Notes: a model not told the origin generated them from the sequence alone. Positions 11,068 to 21,089 are shown, numbered from the stretch's first letter. The stretch: DNA of 27,057 nt from Suillus spraguei (GCA_016800925.1 JABCPU010000774.1:1-27057); one strand, 5' to 3'. Numbers and translations are program-made.

Positions 11068-12751
11068 CTATGAAGTACACTTACCATATAGTTGTTCCCT
11101 TCTCCTTCGAATGATGACATCTTCGACCTTTTTCCATATTCCTACCCCTTGGATGAATGGATGATCGGTGAAAAAATCTTCGTGATCGGGATTGACGGGA
11201 CGCGTGGAATGGATATGGTTCAAGCTGGGACACATCCTATGTAAAATATTTCCAATGGCCTCGACATCGTTACATTCCGCATACCCAACACGTAGGTCGG
11301 TAATTTGCTCGCCGGTGGTGCCAGCGTATTGGTGGTGGGTTAGGGAAGGTGAATTTGTGGGAGCCATGGTATCTAGGTTAATCCCTAGCGAACGCAGTTC
11401 TGGACAGCGCTTGAGAACACCTGCAAGCCCAAGAAATGTCACCCCCATGCGGGTAACTTCCCAGTCCCAATCCGTGTCAAGGTGAAGATGCGTCATTTGC
11501 GGCCAAGCAGACACAAGGTCTATAATTTCGTCGTCGGTGATAGAGATATACATCGAACTGAGATCGAGATTGGTAAGCCCCGTGAAGGCCCATAGCCTTC
11601 GTAAGGCGGAAGTGGTCAGTTCGAAGAGGGTGTGATCGACGAAATCAGTGGGGCAAGCCACCCCAACATTCAACGATTCTAAGACGTTGGATTCGAAATG
11701 CTCTGTGAGGGAGGAAAGTAGATAGTCGAGATCAACTGCGTTTGTAGCTGTCTCGATATTTAGTTGCGCGCGCTTCACGGAAAGTTGCAAGGGGGCCAAA
11801 AATGCGAGAAGAAGCTTGAGCCTTGGAGCAGTCATGCCGATTTTGACCATCGATAATATGACGCTGAACGGCGACGTCGTTTCCAGGCTGTAACCTTCTG
11901 GCACAAGTATATTCAGCTCCCTCAACTGTTTGAGGGATGCAAAATACTTTAATGTCTGTGCATTCACTACTACCGTCTCCAGGATCTCCAGATCGTCCCA
12001 GCAAGGGATAATATCTGAAAGCATGGTATGTGCACTAGCGGTTGGCGTCGAACAACGAAATTCTTTGATCTTAGGACAAGCCTTGCCCGCGCTTGCCAAG
12101 AGATCGACCAATGCTGGCGGACAGCACTCCGAATGAATGACCAGTCGAGTAAGGGTCGTGGAAACGCAGCGCTGCAGGGAAGATAGAAGCACATCACGGT
12201 TGTCATACCAGTACAGCTGGTGGCGAGAATTGACGTGGACGGCGAAGCATGAAGGTCCCGAGGAACAGGTTCAATGCTACCACGCAGCCACCGATGCCTC
12301 ACATCATATTTTTCGAAAGTGAGTGAGCGGATTTGGCACACATACTTTTGAAAAATAGCCAAATCATCATCGACCAATGATCTGGGAAACCTCTGGAATC
12401 GATATACCATGAACGACATTCAAAAGAGAATAGCACCAAACTCACCACCATACCACCAGCTGTAGCCATATCGGAACGGCATATAGAGATTGCCGATATG
12501 CTGAGATCCCTTCCGAATATTACGCGTTGAGAATGAGGACCAGCGTCCTGAGGCAGCCTGCACATGACAAGTATGTATGACGCATGTATGTGCGCCCACA
12601 GGGCGTCCAGTGCCAACTCCCGGAAAGTTCGACACGTCAACGCCAGGTGGTACAGAGTGGCATATGATGATCGGATGCTGCTCGCCCTAACTTCTGTCAC
12701 TTTCGCAAAGATGACTCGCAAAATCTCTGAGACCTGCAGGCAAACGTGCAT
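11068..12751 (-). CDS. F-box protein with leucine-rich C-terminal region, three exons
   Basis: On the minus strand the exons are 12751-12446, 12392-12303 and 12216-11068, with GT-AG introns of 53 and 86 nt, both in phase 0. The product is 514 residues. The N-terminus, MHVCLQVSEILRVIFAKV, followed by LYHLALTCRTFRELALDALW at about 30-50, is the degenerate F-box typical of agaricomycete proteins. Exon 2 encodes the usual FPRSLVDDDLAIFQKYVCQ segment. The rest has leucine-spaced repeats (LTNLDLSSMYIS, MTHLHLDTD, ELRSLGINLD), as in LRR-like substrate-binding regions. By family knowledge it would join an SCF ubiquitin ligase through Skp1; the target is unknown. The stop is a TAG at 11070-11068. A GTAAGTG just before it could be a donor for one more short exon, so the C-terminus is less sure. 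Confidence 0.85.
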
Positions 12752-13220
12752 TGCGGGTGCAAATCACGACTGGACATTAGCGACGGGTGGTCATTGATTA
12801 GTGTCATGTCTATTACGATCTGCGACTCACTGGACAACGTCAAGAGTTATCGTGATAGAACGAGCGTCAAAAGGAGTGATCTAAGATGGAACCGTACAGC
12901 TGAGTACATGCTAATTAGGTAGTAAAAAATGCGAGAATACTACTGATTAAGGACGCAAAGTTGCGAACAGCGGTCTGCCTCGGGAGAACCTGATACTCCT
13001 CGCTCCGATATTTACTTATCCGGCGGTTGGAAGAACCCGCGTGTGTGGCGAGTAGATGAATCGGATCATCAAGGATCTAAGGGAAAAATAGGGGCGAGGG
13101 GACACACGTTGCTAAGTCGTGGCCTGGAGTGATTCGTTTATGAAGAAAATACGAAAATAATACGGAATACGCAGCTCAATAGATGATTTCAATAAACACT
13201 TTATCTCAATTAAAAATTAA
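12752..13220. other. Upstream region of the F-box gene, nothing recognised
   Basis: No ORF of note, repeat or RNA gene is seen. It has no match in the corresponding place of blocks B and C, so it seems to belong to the segment carrying the F-box gene. Confidence 0.45.
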
Positions 13221-13623
13221 ACGTCTGCTGCAAGTCCACTATCTCAACCACTAGCCCTCCCTCCCAATTTTGCGCGGATTGAATCGGTGTCTAGCTGTTC
13301 CTTCTTGTAAGTTACATTCTGAATGAAAAAGAAGTACGTGCTGAACAGTGTCGAGGATCTTCGTGGAAACGTCTTGCAAAATTTCGAGAACCAACATCGA
13401 AAACCTGCTGCGTACAAGATCCCAAAATAGTCTTCAACCCTCTTGTGAGGAATACCTCATGCATGGCGATTGACACTCATTCAAGAGAAATTATATAGGC
13501 TTATTGACTCACCGGCACTCTTGGTTCCTGAAAGACGACGACGACCCGCTCGAAGGCTCCAACGAGCTGCTATCGCACGCATAGTCCACATTGCCCTTAG
13601 TTGAGAACCTTCGACCGCCGACC
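13221..13623 (+). promoter_or_regulatory. Conserved upstream region of WD40 gene A
   Basis: Starting at AAACGT and CCACTATCTCAACCAC, this stretch matches 23157-23550 before gene C (CCACTATCTCAGCCAC; AATCTTCGTGGAAACG is shared with 23297-23316 in almost identical form) and, more weakly, 16740-17122 before gene B. ATTATATAG at 13491 could serve as a TATA-like element for gene A; the corresponding places in B and C read AGATAG and AAATAG. The transcription start is unknown. Confidence 0.4.
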
Positions 13624-15339
13624 ATGTCTTCCACGGCTGCTAGAATCAAAAGGGCGTCAACAATAAAGACACAAAAGATGATACGAGGCCATACCAAGCT
13701 TGTTCGAGGTGTTGCGCACCTACCCGGAGGGCAGCGCCTCATCACATGTTCGAGAGACGGTTCACTTCGACTATGGGACCTAAAGAGCTGTACACAGATT
13801 GGCGAAGATTGGCGAGATGAGGCGGACGAAATAGGCGTATGGAGCATGGCCTTGTCTCCGAACAGCAGAACTGTTGCCAGCAGCTATCTTGATGGGACAG
13901 TGAGGTTGTGGGACGTGGAGACAAAGAAGGTCATCACGAAATGGAAAGAGCCCAGTGAAAACGTCAACTCGATATGTTGGAGCCCAGATGGTGTGCAGGT
14001 TGTGATCGGATCCGCAGACGGGACGGCAAGAGTGTGGGATGTCGAGAACGGCGTACCATTGATAGTCCAGGGTTTGAATCCAATCCAGACGGGACACGAG
14101 TCAGTATACGTGGTGAGCTACTCACCAAAGGCAACAAAGATCGCGACAGGAGGATACAACGAAGATGCAATCAAAATCTGGGATGCAAAATCGGGCAAGC
14201 CGCTCTCAACAATCAAACACGAGTATGCGGTTTGGAGTTTGGCCTGGACGTCGGATGAAAATAAACTTATATCCGGCTCAGGGAATGGCCCGCTTAGAAT
14301 ATTCAACACTGCCACATGGGAAGAGATCGCCGTTCTAGACGGTCACAACCAGGTTGTTGAGGCCATCACTTTATTTCGCAATGACCGCCTCCTTGCGAGT
14401 ACATCATGGGATAAAACAGCACGTCTCTGGAATTTGGACAATAACCACTCTATCGGTCTACCCCTCAAGCACGAAAAGGACGTTGAGTTTGCAGCCTTCT
14501 CTGCTGATGGAAAGATGCTATCCACAGCTTGCGCTGATGAAAACGCGTACGTGTGGGACATTCACGCCATCCTCAAAGCCGCTGGTCTAGAAAACCTCCT
14601 GTCTATACATGTGAGTACTAACTTGACTCCAACTCGCTATCTCATTCGCGGTGGCCTAGGCACAACATTCTGGATTCAAAAGGGAGGTGTGTATCTCGAA
14701 GCTTTTCAAAAATACAGCATCTCAATATCCAATTCGCAGAGGTCGTTCTCAGATGTACTAGTATTCCTTGCCTTTCTTGACCATTGGTTGTGACATCGAT
14801 GTTCTAGCCCACTGCTAGGCGACATTCAGCCCCCTTTCAGTTACCAGGCTTGCTCGATGACTTGCAAGACTGTGATCCTGTATGTCGCCACTATCCAAAA
14901 TTACTGATTCATTTACTAACTTATATGCCCAGTTCTCCGCTAGCAGTAGTCTTCATCCTCATCCCTTTGTAAATCGCCGCCGCAGTGCTTTTGCGTCCTT
15001 CCGGGAGTCGCGTACGCGTACACTCCAAGTCTTTCCACTCTTCCACCCTTCACTGCCCGACGTCGATGAACCAATAGAACTCCAGCAACGAGAGCCCAGT
15101 ACCTTCTCTAGTCGTAGTCCTCGTGTTGTCGAAGTTGCTGTGCAACAAGACGACCAGGTATGCCTTTTTTACAGCGGATTTCCCATGGCCGGTGTCTAAA
15201 GATTTCTGTGCAGGTGTTGCACACCGCCCAGCTACCAGAACGGACCAGTGACAATGCGAAGCACATCAAGAACCCTACATGGTGGAATCGTTTTGTACTA
15301 TTCCTCCTTTGCGCGTCTGTCGATGGTCATAGTGAGTAA
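13624..15339 (+). CDS. WD40 repeat protein A, five exons, intact
   Basis: Exons at 13624-14610, 14660-14686, 14808-14879, 14933-15157 and 15214-15339 join in phase 0 throughout and give 478 residues. The ATG at 13624 was chosen because it aligns with the start of gene B. Seven WD blades fill about residues 18-325, with blade ends LRLWDL, VRLWDV, ARVWDV, IKIWDA, LRIFNT, ARLWNL and AYVWDI, so the propeller looks complete. The last four exons encode a basic, serine-rich linker (SRSPRVVEVAVQQDD) and a C-terminal module, ERTSDNAKHIKNPTWW then NRFVLFLLCAS. The partner and process are unknown; WD propellers are protein-binding scaffolds. Genes A and B clearly descend from one duplication. The splice sites and their phases agree between A and B, which supports the model. 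Confidence 0.88.
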
Positions 15340-15689
15340 TACATAAGCAATAATCTTCTATCATATTCTTGTTACTTTGTCTAGTTGTAGTGTCTTTCAA
15401 TATCTCGTCAATAACATCTGTTGACATCTCGCATGCGTCAAGAAATAGCGCTACGTACTGGGCATCTTATTCATATTCTCGAGCGCTACACTGAGTTATG
15501 CGTGGATGCATCTCCGAAGAACACCAGATATTATCCACTTGTCCGCTCGAACTTAGTATTGTATCATGATTTTATTTCCAATACGAGGTTCGTTTGTTTT
15601 CAGCCCAGTCGGAATTAGGTCATTCTATATGATGTCGCCTTACACTCGTGGGGGTATTCGCCGAATGCTGGAGAAATATCCGAACTTCC
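15340..15689. repeat. 3' flank of WD40 gene A, duplicated
   Basis: AATAACATCTGTTGAC near 15410 matches AATAACATCCATTGAC near 18962 after gene B. TTCTCGAG with TATGCGTGGATGCATCT near 15475-15512 and CAGCCCAGTCGGAATTAGG near 15601 match 21694-21840. In block A these parts are contiguous; in block B they lie about 2.7 kb apart with the tRNA-like array between them. Confidence 0.7.
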
Positions 15690-16075
15690 GCGACCCCCAG
15701 TACCCAGTACGTTCGCGATTACATCCACAGGTACTCCTTGGTCTTTCACCACTCTCGACTCCACGCCAATGAAGCAATCTCAAACGTCCTCGGGGTCACA
15801 TCCAGGTGCACTCGTCAGTCGGCTGTCTCGCTCTCCACTGAATGCCGATGAAGTAACCGAATTTCAGCGATGACTAAGGCAAACTATCTCCTCTAATTGT
15901 AGCCCTGGTGTTGTCGAAATCGCTGTACAACGAGACAAGCAGGTATGTATTCCTTGGATGTGAATATGTTAACCCTTGGGTCTGATTATTTCTGCGCAGG
16001 CATTGGGTGTTTCTCGCCGACAGAATACAGCTAGTGAAGGCAAAACACAAGAATCCAAAACCACAGGTTCACATG
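15690..16075 (+). pseudogene. Detached 3' fragment of a WD40 gene
   Basis: TTGTCGAAATCGCTGTACAA near 15912, a donor GGTATGTATT, an acceptor GCGCAG and then GCATTGGGTGTTTCTCGCC reproduce the junction of the last two WD40 exons. The piece before it (ACATCCACAGGTACTCCTTG, near 15721) resembles exon 4 of gene B. No WD repeats precede it and no open frame covers it, so it is a relic of a further copy or of an unequal exchange. Confidence 0.6.
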
Positions 16076-16529
16076 GTGTTGTTTGTCTGCTATATGGTTC
16101 CCGGTGCCGCTGAGAGCCCTAGTACTGACGACACTCGTTGTAACGCATAGACCGCTAGCTCTGTCACAGTATTCTGGCTCTTTTATCTCGTAGATAGCTT
16201 TCCGACTGCTCCGCCAATAATATCTGTTGAACATTGTGTATTTTTGTTCTTCTCGCCCCCATATTTCGACAGGATTCCTGAAGTTAACTTGCATGTAGCT
16301 TAACTTGCCTTAACATAGTACGCAGTGCTATGTATTTGTTCAATAGGGATTACAAAAAGTCATTCTTGTACCATGACTAAGTTTATTGGCATGTATATTT
16401 ATTGTCGCATGTCCCAAAATCTACTATGGTTATCATCTCTTGCAACAACCGGGGTGACCCAGCTTCGTATTCTTGGTAGTGGTTGTGAACTCAAACAAAC
16501 TTGTGGACTTACTTTCTTGTCGCCTTGTT
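16076..16529. other. Non-coding stretch, nothing recognised
   Basis: Only short ORFs occur on either strand, with no splice-consistent gene. No repeat shared with other parts of the window was noticed. Confidence 0.4.
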
Positions 16530-17122
16530 CATCAGAGAAGAGACCGATGGACAGACTGGTAGAAACATGGAGATGCATCGGACCATCAAGGGTCAAATAA
16601 AGATAAGGAGACGCACGTGGCGCTTCATCTGCACAGCACTATGAAGCTGTGGAGAGAACACGAGGATAACGAGAAGAAAAAAGAAAGTACGTTAGTAGGT
16701 AACTTAACCCAACACCAGCGCGATCCTCTCGATCCAACTTAGCTACCAGCACACGCCTCTCATTCTTGGAGTGAGTGTTAGATTGTTCCAAGTGGGGTTC
16801 ACGTGAGTGATACACTAATTATTTTACGTTGGAAAATTTGAAGTGAGGAAACGATAGGGCCAATCACTGACTGGTCTTGAGGGATATCGCATATATCGTC
16901 CCGAAGCTGTCCTGTGAGTCAGAGTTGAATCTGCCTGGATAGAACATCTCGTGAGCAATTCCTCCAGGCACTTCTATCAACATGGACTCAAGTTGAAGCA
17001 GATAGGCCCGTAAATTCACCCACAACATAACCCCCCCAAGACAACTCATTCGTTCGAAACCACCGAGTCTCGCACACATACTAGTCCACGATCTCCCTGA
17101 TTGAGGTCCCCGAGTACATATC
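16530..17122 (+). repeat. Copy B of the duplicated upstream block, with promoter of gene B
   Basis: ATGGACAGACTGGTA, ACGTGGCGCTT and GAAGCTGTGGAGAGAAC between 16548 and 16660 match 10730-10850. The stretch that follows is continuous with the upstream region of the WD40 gene here, as in block C. A run TTTTACGTTGGAAAATTTG near 16822 and the segment up to the ATG at 17123 should contain the promoter of gene B. Confidence 0.6.
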
Positions 17123-18872
17123 ATGTCATCTCCTGTTGCCGAGATGAAAAAGATGTCAACAGTAAGTTCACATAGGACGATGCGGGGTCATACAAAGCGT
17201 GTATCTGGCATTGTGCACCTGCCCGGCGGGCAGTGCATTATTACATCTTCATATGATAGCTCACTTCGACTATGGGACCTAGAGAGCGGTGCACAGATAG
17301 GTGACGAGTGGCGAGATGAAGGGGATGAGGCAGGAGTGAGGACAATGGCATTGTCTCCAGATGGCAAGACTGTTGTCAGCGGAAGTCAGGATGGGACAGT
17401 GAGGTTGTGGGTCATCGACACTGGGAAGGTGATTGCCAAATGGGAAGGGCACTCTGAAATAGTGGACTCGGTGTGCTGGAGTCCACTAAATGATGGACAA
17501 GTTGTGAGTGGATCATATGATGGGATGGCAAGAGTGTGGGATGTGAAGAGCGGCGAACCCATTCAGGGTTTGAATCCAATAGAGACCGGACACATGTGGG
17601 TGTACGCGGTGCGTTACTCACCCAAGGCAACAATGATTGCGACAGGAGGATACAATGCGAGTGAAATCAAAATATGGGATACAAAGACGAGCAAGCTGCT
17701 TTCCTCAATCAAATTCAAACTCGATTGGTCGGTTTGGAGCTTATCCTGGACATCGGACGAAAAGAAGCTTATCTCCGGCTTCGGGAATGGCTCGATTAGG
17801 ATATTCGACACTGCCACATGGCAGCAGATCGCCCTGCTGGAGGGTCACGAAAATGCTGTCTACTCCATCACTTTGTTTCGGAACGACCACCTACTTGCGA
17901 GTACATCATGGGACGGAACAGCACGTCTCTGGAATCTTGACACATACCTCCAAGTTGGACCACTTCTCCAACACGAAAACCAGGTCGAGTGTGCGGCCTT
18001 TTCCGCTGATGGAAAGCTGTTATCCACAGGTTGTGCTGATGAGAACGCATATGTGTGGGACATTCAAGCCATCCTCAAAACAGCTGGTCTAGAAGACCTT
18101 CTGTTCATACCTGATGTGAGTGCCAACTTGATTCCCACTTGTCATCTCATTTCCAATGGCTGTTAGGTACAAAAATCTGAACTGAAAAAGGTGTGCATCA
18201 TCTTGTAAATTTTGAGCAATGAAGCACGCTCATGTTTTGCTCGCACAAGTCGTTGTCAGGTGTACGTTGTGTCTTTTTCTGACCTTGATACTGATTGTGA
18301 TATCGACATTCCAGGCTAATGCTTCGCGACGTCCAGCCATCCGTCCAGCCCCACGTCAAGTGCCACTAGGCTTTTTCACTAACGTGCGAGACAATGATCC
18401 TGTGCGTTACCACCGTTCACCTGCTGTACTTGTTCTAATTTCTATATTTTCAGTCTTCCGCTACCAGTCATTTCCATCCTGATCCCTCTCTACATCATCG
18501 CCCCCGTGCTTTTGCATTATCTTGGGAATCGCATCCACGTGCACTCCTTGCTCGCCTTCCTCGACTCTTCCACCGTTCCCAACCTAACAATAGTGAACCA
18601 ATTGAACTAAAGCAATGCCCAGGACCTAGTACATCCTCTCACCGCAATCTTCCCGTTGTCAAAGTTCCTGCACTAGATGACAAGAAGGTACGTCTTTTTT
18701 GGAATGTTTTCTCAATGGCTGGTGTCTCAAGCTTTTATTACAGGCACTATATACTGCTCGGCGACCGGAACGAGCTAGCGACAAGGCAAAACGAATCAAG
18801 AATCCCAAATGGTGGGTTCGTGTTGTGCTTTTCCTCTGCTGTGTATCTCCATCCACCGACAACAGTCATTAA
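17123..18872 (+). CDS. WD40 repeat protein B, five exons, intact
   Basis: Exons are 17123-18115, 18167-18190, 18315-18401, 18454-18687 and 18744-18872. All introns are GT-AG and phase 0, and the joined frame gives 488 residues. Seven WD blades span about residues 18-328, ending in LRLWDL, VRLWVI, ARVWDV, IKIWDT, IRIFDT, ARLWNL and AYVWDI. Exon 2 encodes only eight residues (VQKSELKK). Exons 3 and 4 encode an arginine- and serine-rich linker. Exon 5 encodes the conserved end: RPERASDKAKRIKNPKWW, then VRVVLFLCCVSPSTDNSH and the stop. The aromatic-hydrophobic stretch with two adjacent cysteines could touch membrane or be lipid-modified; that is inference. Blades 1 and 2 are close to gene A in sequence, whereas the linker has drifted more. 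Of the two intact copies I find no reason to call either inactive. Confidence 0.9.
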
Positions 18873-19119
18873 TGGGTGTAGCACACCATAAACTATCTTC
18901 GTTCTAGTGTCTAGTTCCACTATTTTTTTAATCTCGTTCTAATATGTTTTTACTATACATCAATAACATCCATTGACCTCTCGGACTTTAACTTGTCTGT
19001 CAAATTTGTGCAGTTGGTTCCTGAGGAGTACGCTGGACGCTGGCATCCAGACTTTGAACTGACTTTTGGCCAAGATTCTTGATTTCCAAGACTGCTAGAC
19101 AACCCATTTACACGTTCAA
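18873..19119. repeat. 3' flank of WD40 gene B up to the tRNA-like array
   Basis: It resembles the flank of gene A (AATAACATC and TTGAC motif near 18962) until about 18990. The last 130 bases, from TTTAACTTGTCTG onward, have no match that I can find in block A and may have come with the array. Confidence 0.5.
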
Positions 19120-19211
19120 CCAGTTGTAGCCAGGTGGTTGCTCCAACAGACTGAAAATCTGTGTCCCTTGGACTGAGCAGGTTCGAAACCTGTCAACGAC
19201 GTATTTTTTTT
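19120..19211 (+). pseudogene. tRNA-like unit 1, anticodon position reads GAA
   Basis: A box TAGCCAGGTGG at 19127-19137. The anticodon arm is at 19146-19162 with GAA at 19153-19155. The T arm is at 19077-19093 plus 100, that is 19177-19193, with stem GCAGG/CCTGT. Eight T end the unit (19204-19211). Four acceptor pairs next to the body (GTTG with CAAC) remain; the outer three do not pair. Confidence 0.6.
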
Positions 19212-19261
19212 GTCAGAACACACCCTTGACACTCGTTCATGGATTTATGGATTCATCTTAA

Positions 19262-19431
19262 CCAGTCTTAGCGGGCTGCTCACCACAACAGAATCAAAGT
19301 CCGTCGAACCTGCCGAGGGCACCTTGAAGAATCACTCATAGAAGTCCCTCGGAAATTCATCTTCAGTGGTCTTAGCAAAGTGGTTACAGAGTCCAAATCT
19401 GTTTCCCCTAGATTGACGACGAGGCTTTTTT
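19262..19431 (+). pseudogene. Degenerate tRNA-like units 2 and 3
   Basis: Unit 2 (about 19262-19318) keeps ACAGAATCAAA and a piece of the T arm but has no T run. Unit 3 (about 19366-19431) keeps the A box TAGCAAAGTGG and an intact anticodon arm with CCA at 19393-19395, lacks the T arm, and ends in six T. Confidence 0.5.
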
Positions 19432-19482
19432 CTATCGGAACGCACCTTGCCATTCACTCATGAATGGCTTCTCAAGGGGTTC

Positions 19483-19578
19483 ATCGTAACTCAGGTGGTT
19501 GCTGCAACGGAATCAAAATCTGTTTATCTTGGACTGTGCAAGTTGGAAACCTGACCGATTACAAAGTTTCTTTTTTTT
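19483..19578 (+). pseudogene. tRNA-like unit 4, anticodon position reads CAA
   Basis: The A box is shortened (TCAGGTGG). The anticodon arm ACGGA/TCTGT has one G-T pair and CAA at 19514-19516. The B box is damaged (AGTTGGAAACC). The T run is at 19571-19578. Confidence 0.55.
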
Positions 19579-19635
19579 AATCCGAACATGCCTTGACATT
19601 CACTCATGGATGGTTTCCTTAGAAGTTTATATTAA

Positions 19636-19725
19636 CCTGTCTTAACCTGGCGGTTGCCACAACGGACTCAAAATCTGCTGCTCTTAGACTATGCAGGTTC
19701 GAAACTTGCCAACAAGGTTTTTTTT
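19636..19725 (+). pseudogene. tRNA-like unit 5, anticodon position reads CAA
   Basis: A box TAACCTGGCGG. The anticodon loop CTCAAAA carries CAA at 19669-19671. The T arm GCAGG/CTTGC pairs with one G-T. A run of eight T ends at 19725. Confidence 0.6.
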
Positions 19726-19780
19726 ATTGGAATACACCTTGACATCTGCTCATGGGTGGCTTCTTAGATGTTCACCGTAA

Positions 19781-19874
19781 CTGGTGGTGGCCAGGTGGTT
19801 GCCGCAACAGAATCAAAATCTGTTTCTCTTGAGCTGTGCAGGTTCGAAACCTGCCGATCACAAGGTTTGTTTTT
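19781..19874 (+). pseudogene. tRNA-Leu(CAA)-like unit 6, best preserved
   Basis: The tRNA-like part is 82 nt (19781-19862), the class II length. A box TGGCCAGGTGG is at 19788-19798. Anticodon arm 19807-19823 has CAA at 19814-19816. T arm 19838-19854 is perfect. The acceptor strands CTGGTGG and CGATCAC pair at four positions plus one G-T. Then come AGG and an interrupted T run to 19874. It is the unit most likely to score in a tRNA search. Confidence 0.6.
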
Positions 19875-19931
19875 CTATCGGAATATTCCTTGATATTCAG
19901 TCATGGATGATTTCCTCAGAAGTGCATCTCG

Positions 19932-20025
19932 ACTGGTATCAGCCAGGCGACAGAATCAAAATCTGTTCCTCTTGGACTGAGCAACTGAGCATGTGCGAAA
20001 TCTGGCGATCACAATGTTTGCTTTT
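19932..20025 (+). pseudogene. tRNA-like unit 7, anticodon position reads CAA
   Basis: The D arm is largely deleted (AGCCAGGCG runs straight into the anticodon stem). The anticodon arm is perfect, with CAA at 19957-19959. The T arm is degraded (GTGCGAAATC). Confidence 0.5.
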
Positions 20026-20088
20026 CCTATCAGGACACGCCTTAACATTCACTCATGGATGTTTTCCTCAGTATTTTATCTTAACTGC

Positions 20089-20179
20089 TCTAAGATGACC
20101 TGGCGGTTGCCACAACAGAATGAAAATCTGTTGCTCTTAGACTCCGCAGGTTCGAAACCTGCCGATAATTTTTTTTTTT
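20089..20179 (+). pseudogene. tRNA-like unit 8, anticodon position reads GAA
   Basis: A-box TGACCTGGCGG. Perfect anticodon arm with GAA at 20122-20124. Perfect T arm at 20146-20162. It has the longest terminator-like run, eleven T (20169-20179). Confidence 0.6.
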
Positions 20180-20220
20180 CTATTGCAGTACACCTTGATA
20201 TTCACTCATGGATGGTTTCC

Positions 20221-20346
20221 CGTAGGTTCGAAACTTGCCGACAATGAGTTTTTTTTATTTTAAAAAAATCAATTTTATTGTTCTTCGGGGTCGAAGACCC
20301 CATGTAGGACATAGCCCTGTTCGCGGGGGGCTGACAACGAGGTTTT
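20221..20346 (+). pseudogene. Broken tRNA-like units 9a/9b with a GC-rich hairpin between them
   Basis: A lone T arm (AGGTTCGAAACTTGCC) and T run begin the stretch. Next come an AT-rich piece and a perfect hairpin GGGGTC-GAA-GACCCC at 20287-20301. A second, degraded T arm (CTGTTCGCGGGG) then leads into the usual GACAACGAGG and T run. Neither has an anticodon arm. Confidence 0.5.
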
Positions 20347-20406
20347 TTCTACCGGAACACACCTTGACATTCACTCATAGATGGTTTCCTTAGAGATTCA
20401 TCTTAA

Positions 20407-20494
20407 CTGATCTCAGCCAAGTGGTTACTACAACGGAATCGAAATCTGTTTCTTAGACTGGGTAGGCTCGAAACCTGCTGCTCGCAAGCTTTTT
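20407..20494 (+). pseudogene. tRNA-like unit 10, anticodon position reads CGA
   Basis: Anticodon arm ACGGA/TCTGT with CGA (Ser) at 20440-20442. B box reads GGCTCGAAACC. Only five T follow. Confidence 0.55.
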
Positions 20495-20546
20495 ATGGAC
20501 ACACATTGAGATTCACTCATGGATAGCTTCCTTAGACGTTGACCAT

Positions 20547-20640
20547 ATCCCGTCACAACCTAGTGGTTGCCACCACAGAATCGAAATCTGTTTCTATCGC
20601 ACTATACAGGTTCGAAACCTGCCGACAATGAGGTCTTTTT
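20547..20640 (+). pseudogene. tRNA-like unit 11, anticodon position reads CGA
   Basis: Perfect anticodon arm with CGA at 20582-20584, intact B box GGTTCGAAACC, T stem with one mismatch, and five T after a C. Confidence 0.55.
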
Positions 20641-20698
20641 CTATCGAAATACACCTTGACATTCAGTCGTAGATGGTTTCCTCAGAAGTGCATTTGAA

Positions 20699-20784
20699 CA
20701 GGTCTTAGCGAAGTGGTTACAGAATCAAAATCTGTTTCCCCTGGAATGCGCAGATCGGAAACCTGCTCACAACGAGGTTTTTTT
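20699..20784 (+). pseudogene. tRNA-like unit 12, anticodon position reads CAA
   Basis: A box TAGCGAAGTGG with a short D region. Perfect anticodon arm with CAA at 20726-20728. The B box is altered (AGATCGGAAACC). Seven T end the unit. Confidence 0.55.
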
Positions 20785-20842
20785 CTATTGGAATACACCT
20801 TGACATTCATTCATGGATGATGTCTTTTGAAGGTCACCATAA

Positions 20843-20936
20843 CTAGTCCTAGCCAGTTGGTTCCCATAACAGAATTAAAATCTGTTTCTCTTGGACTGCG
20901 CGGGTTCGAAATCTGCCGATCACAAAGTTTATTTTT
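20843..20936 (+). pseudogene. tRNA-like unit 13, anticodon position reads TAA
   Basis: A box TAGCCAGTTGG. Perfect anticodon arm with TAA (Leu) at 20876-20878. The T arm GCGGG/TCTGC at 20900-20916 pairs through two G-T wobbles. T run at 20932-20936. Confidence 0.55.
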
Positions 20937-20994
20937 CTTCTATGACACGTCTTGACATTCACTCATCGATGGTTTCCTTCGAGGTTTATCTTAA

Positions 20995-21089
20995 CCGGTC
21001 TCGACCTGGTGGTTACCACAACAGAATCTAAATCTGTTTCTCTTGGATCGTGCAGGCAGGTTCGAAACCTGCCGACAGCGAGGTTTTTT
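20995..21089 (+). pseudogene. tRNA-like unit 14, anticodon position reads CTA
   Basis: Perfect anticodon arm with CTA at 21028-21030, which would read the UAG stop codon. The variable region is longer by a repeated GCAG. Perfect T arm at 21056-21072 and six T at 21084-21089. Confidence 0.55.

Noticed and set aside
12960..13140. Possible tRNA or small RNA gene in the F-box upstream region
   Set aside because: No paired A and B boxes, no T-arm sequence and no consistent cloverleaf could be found.
13509..13847. Minus-strand ORFs under the WD40 genes (also 13780-14097, 17412-17633, 23801-24193)
   Set aside because: Each lies opposite WD repeats, is not conserved as protein between copies, and has no splice model.
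19784..20247. Short ORFs across the tRNA-like array with SWM-like repeats in the translation
   Set aside because: They come from the repeated spacer read in frame by chance, and they cross the anticodon arms and T runs without coding character.
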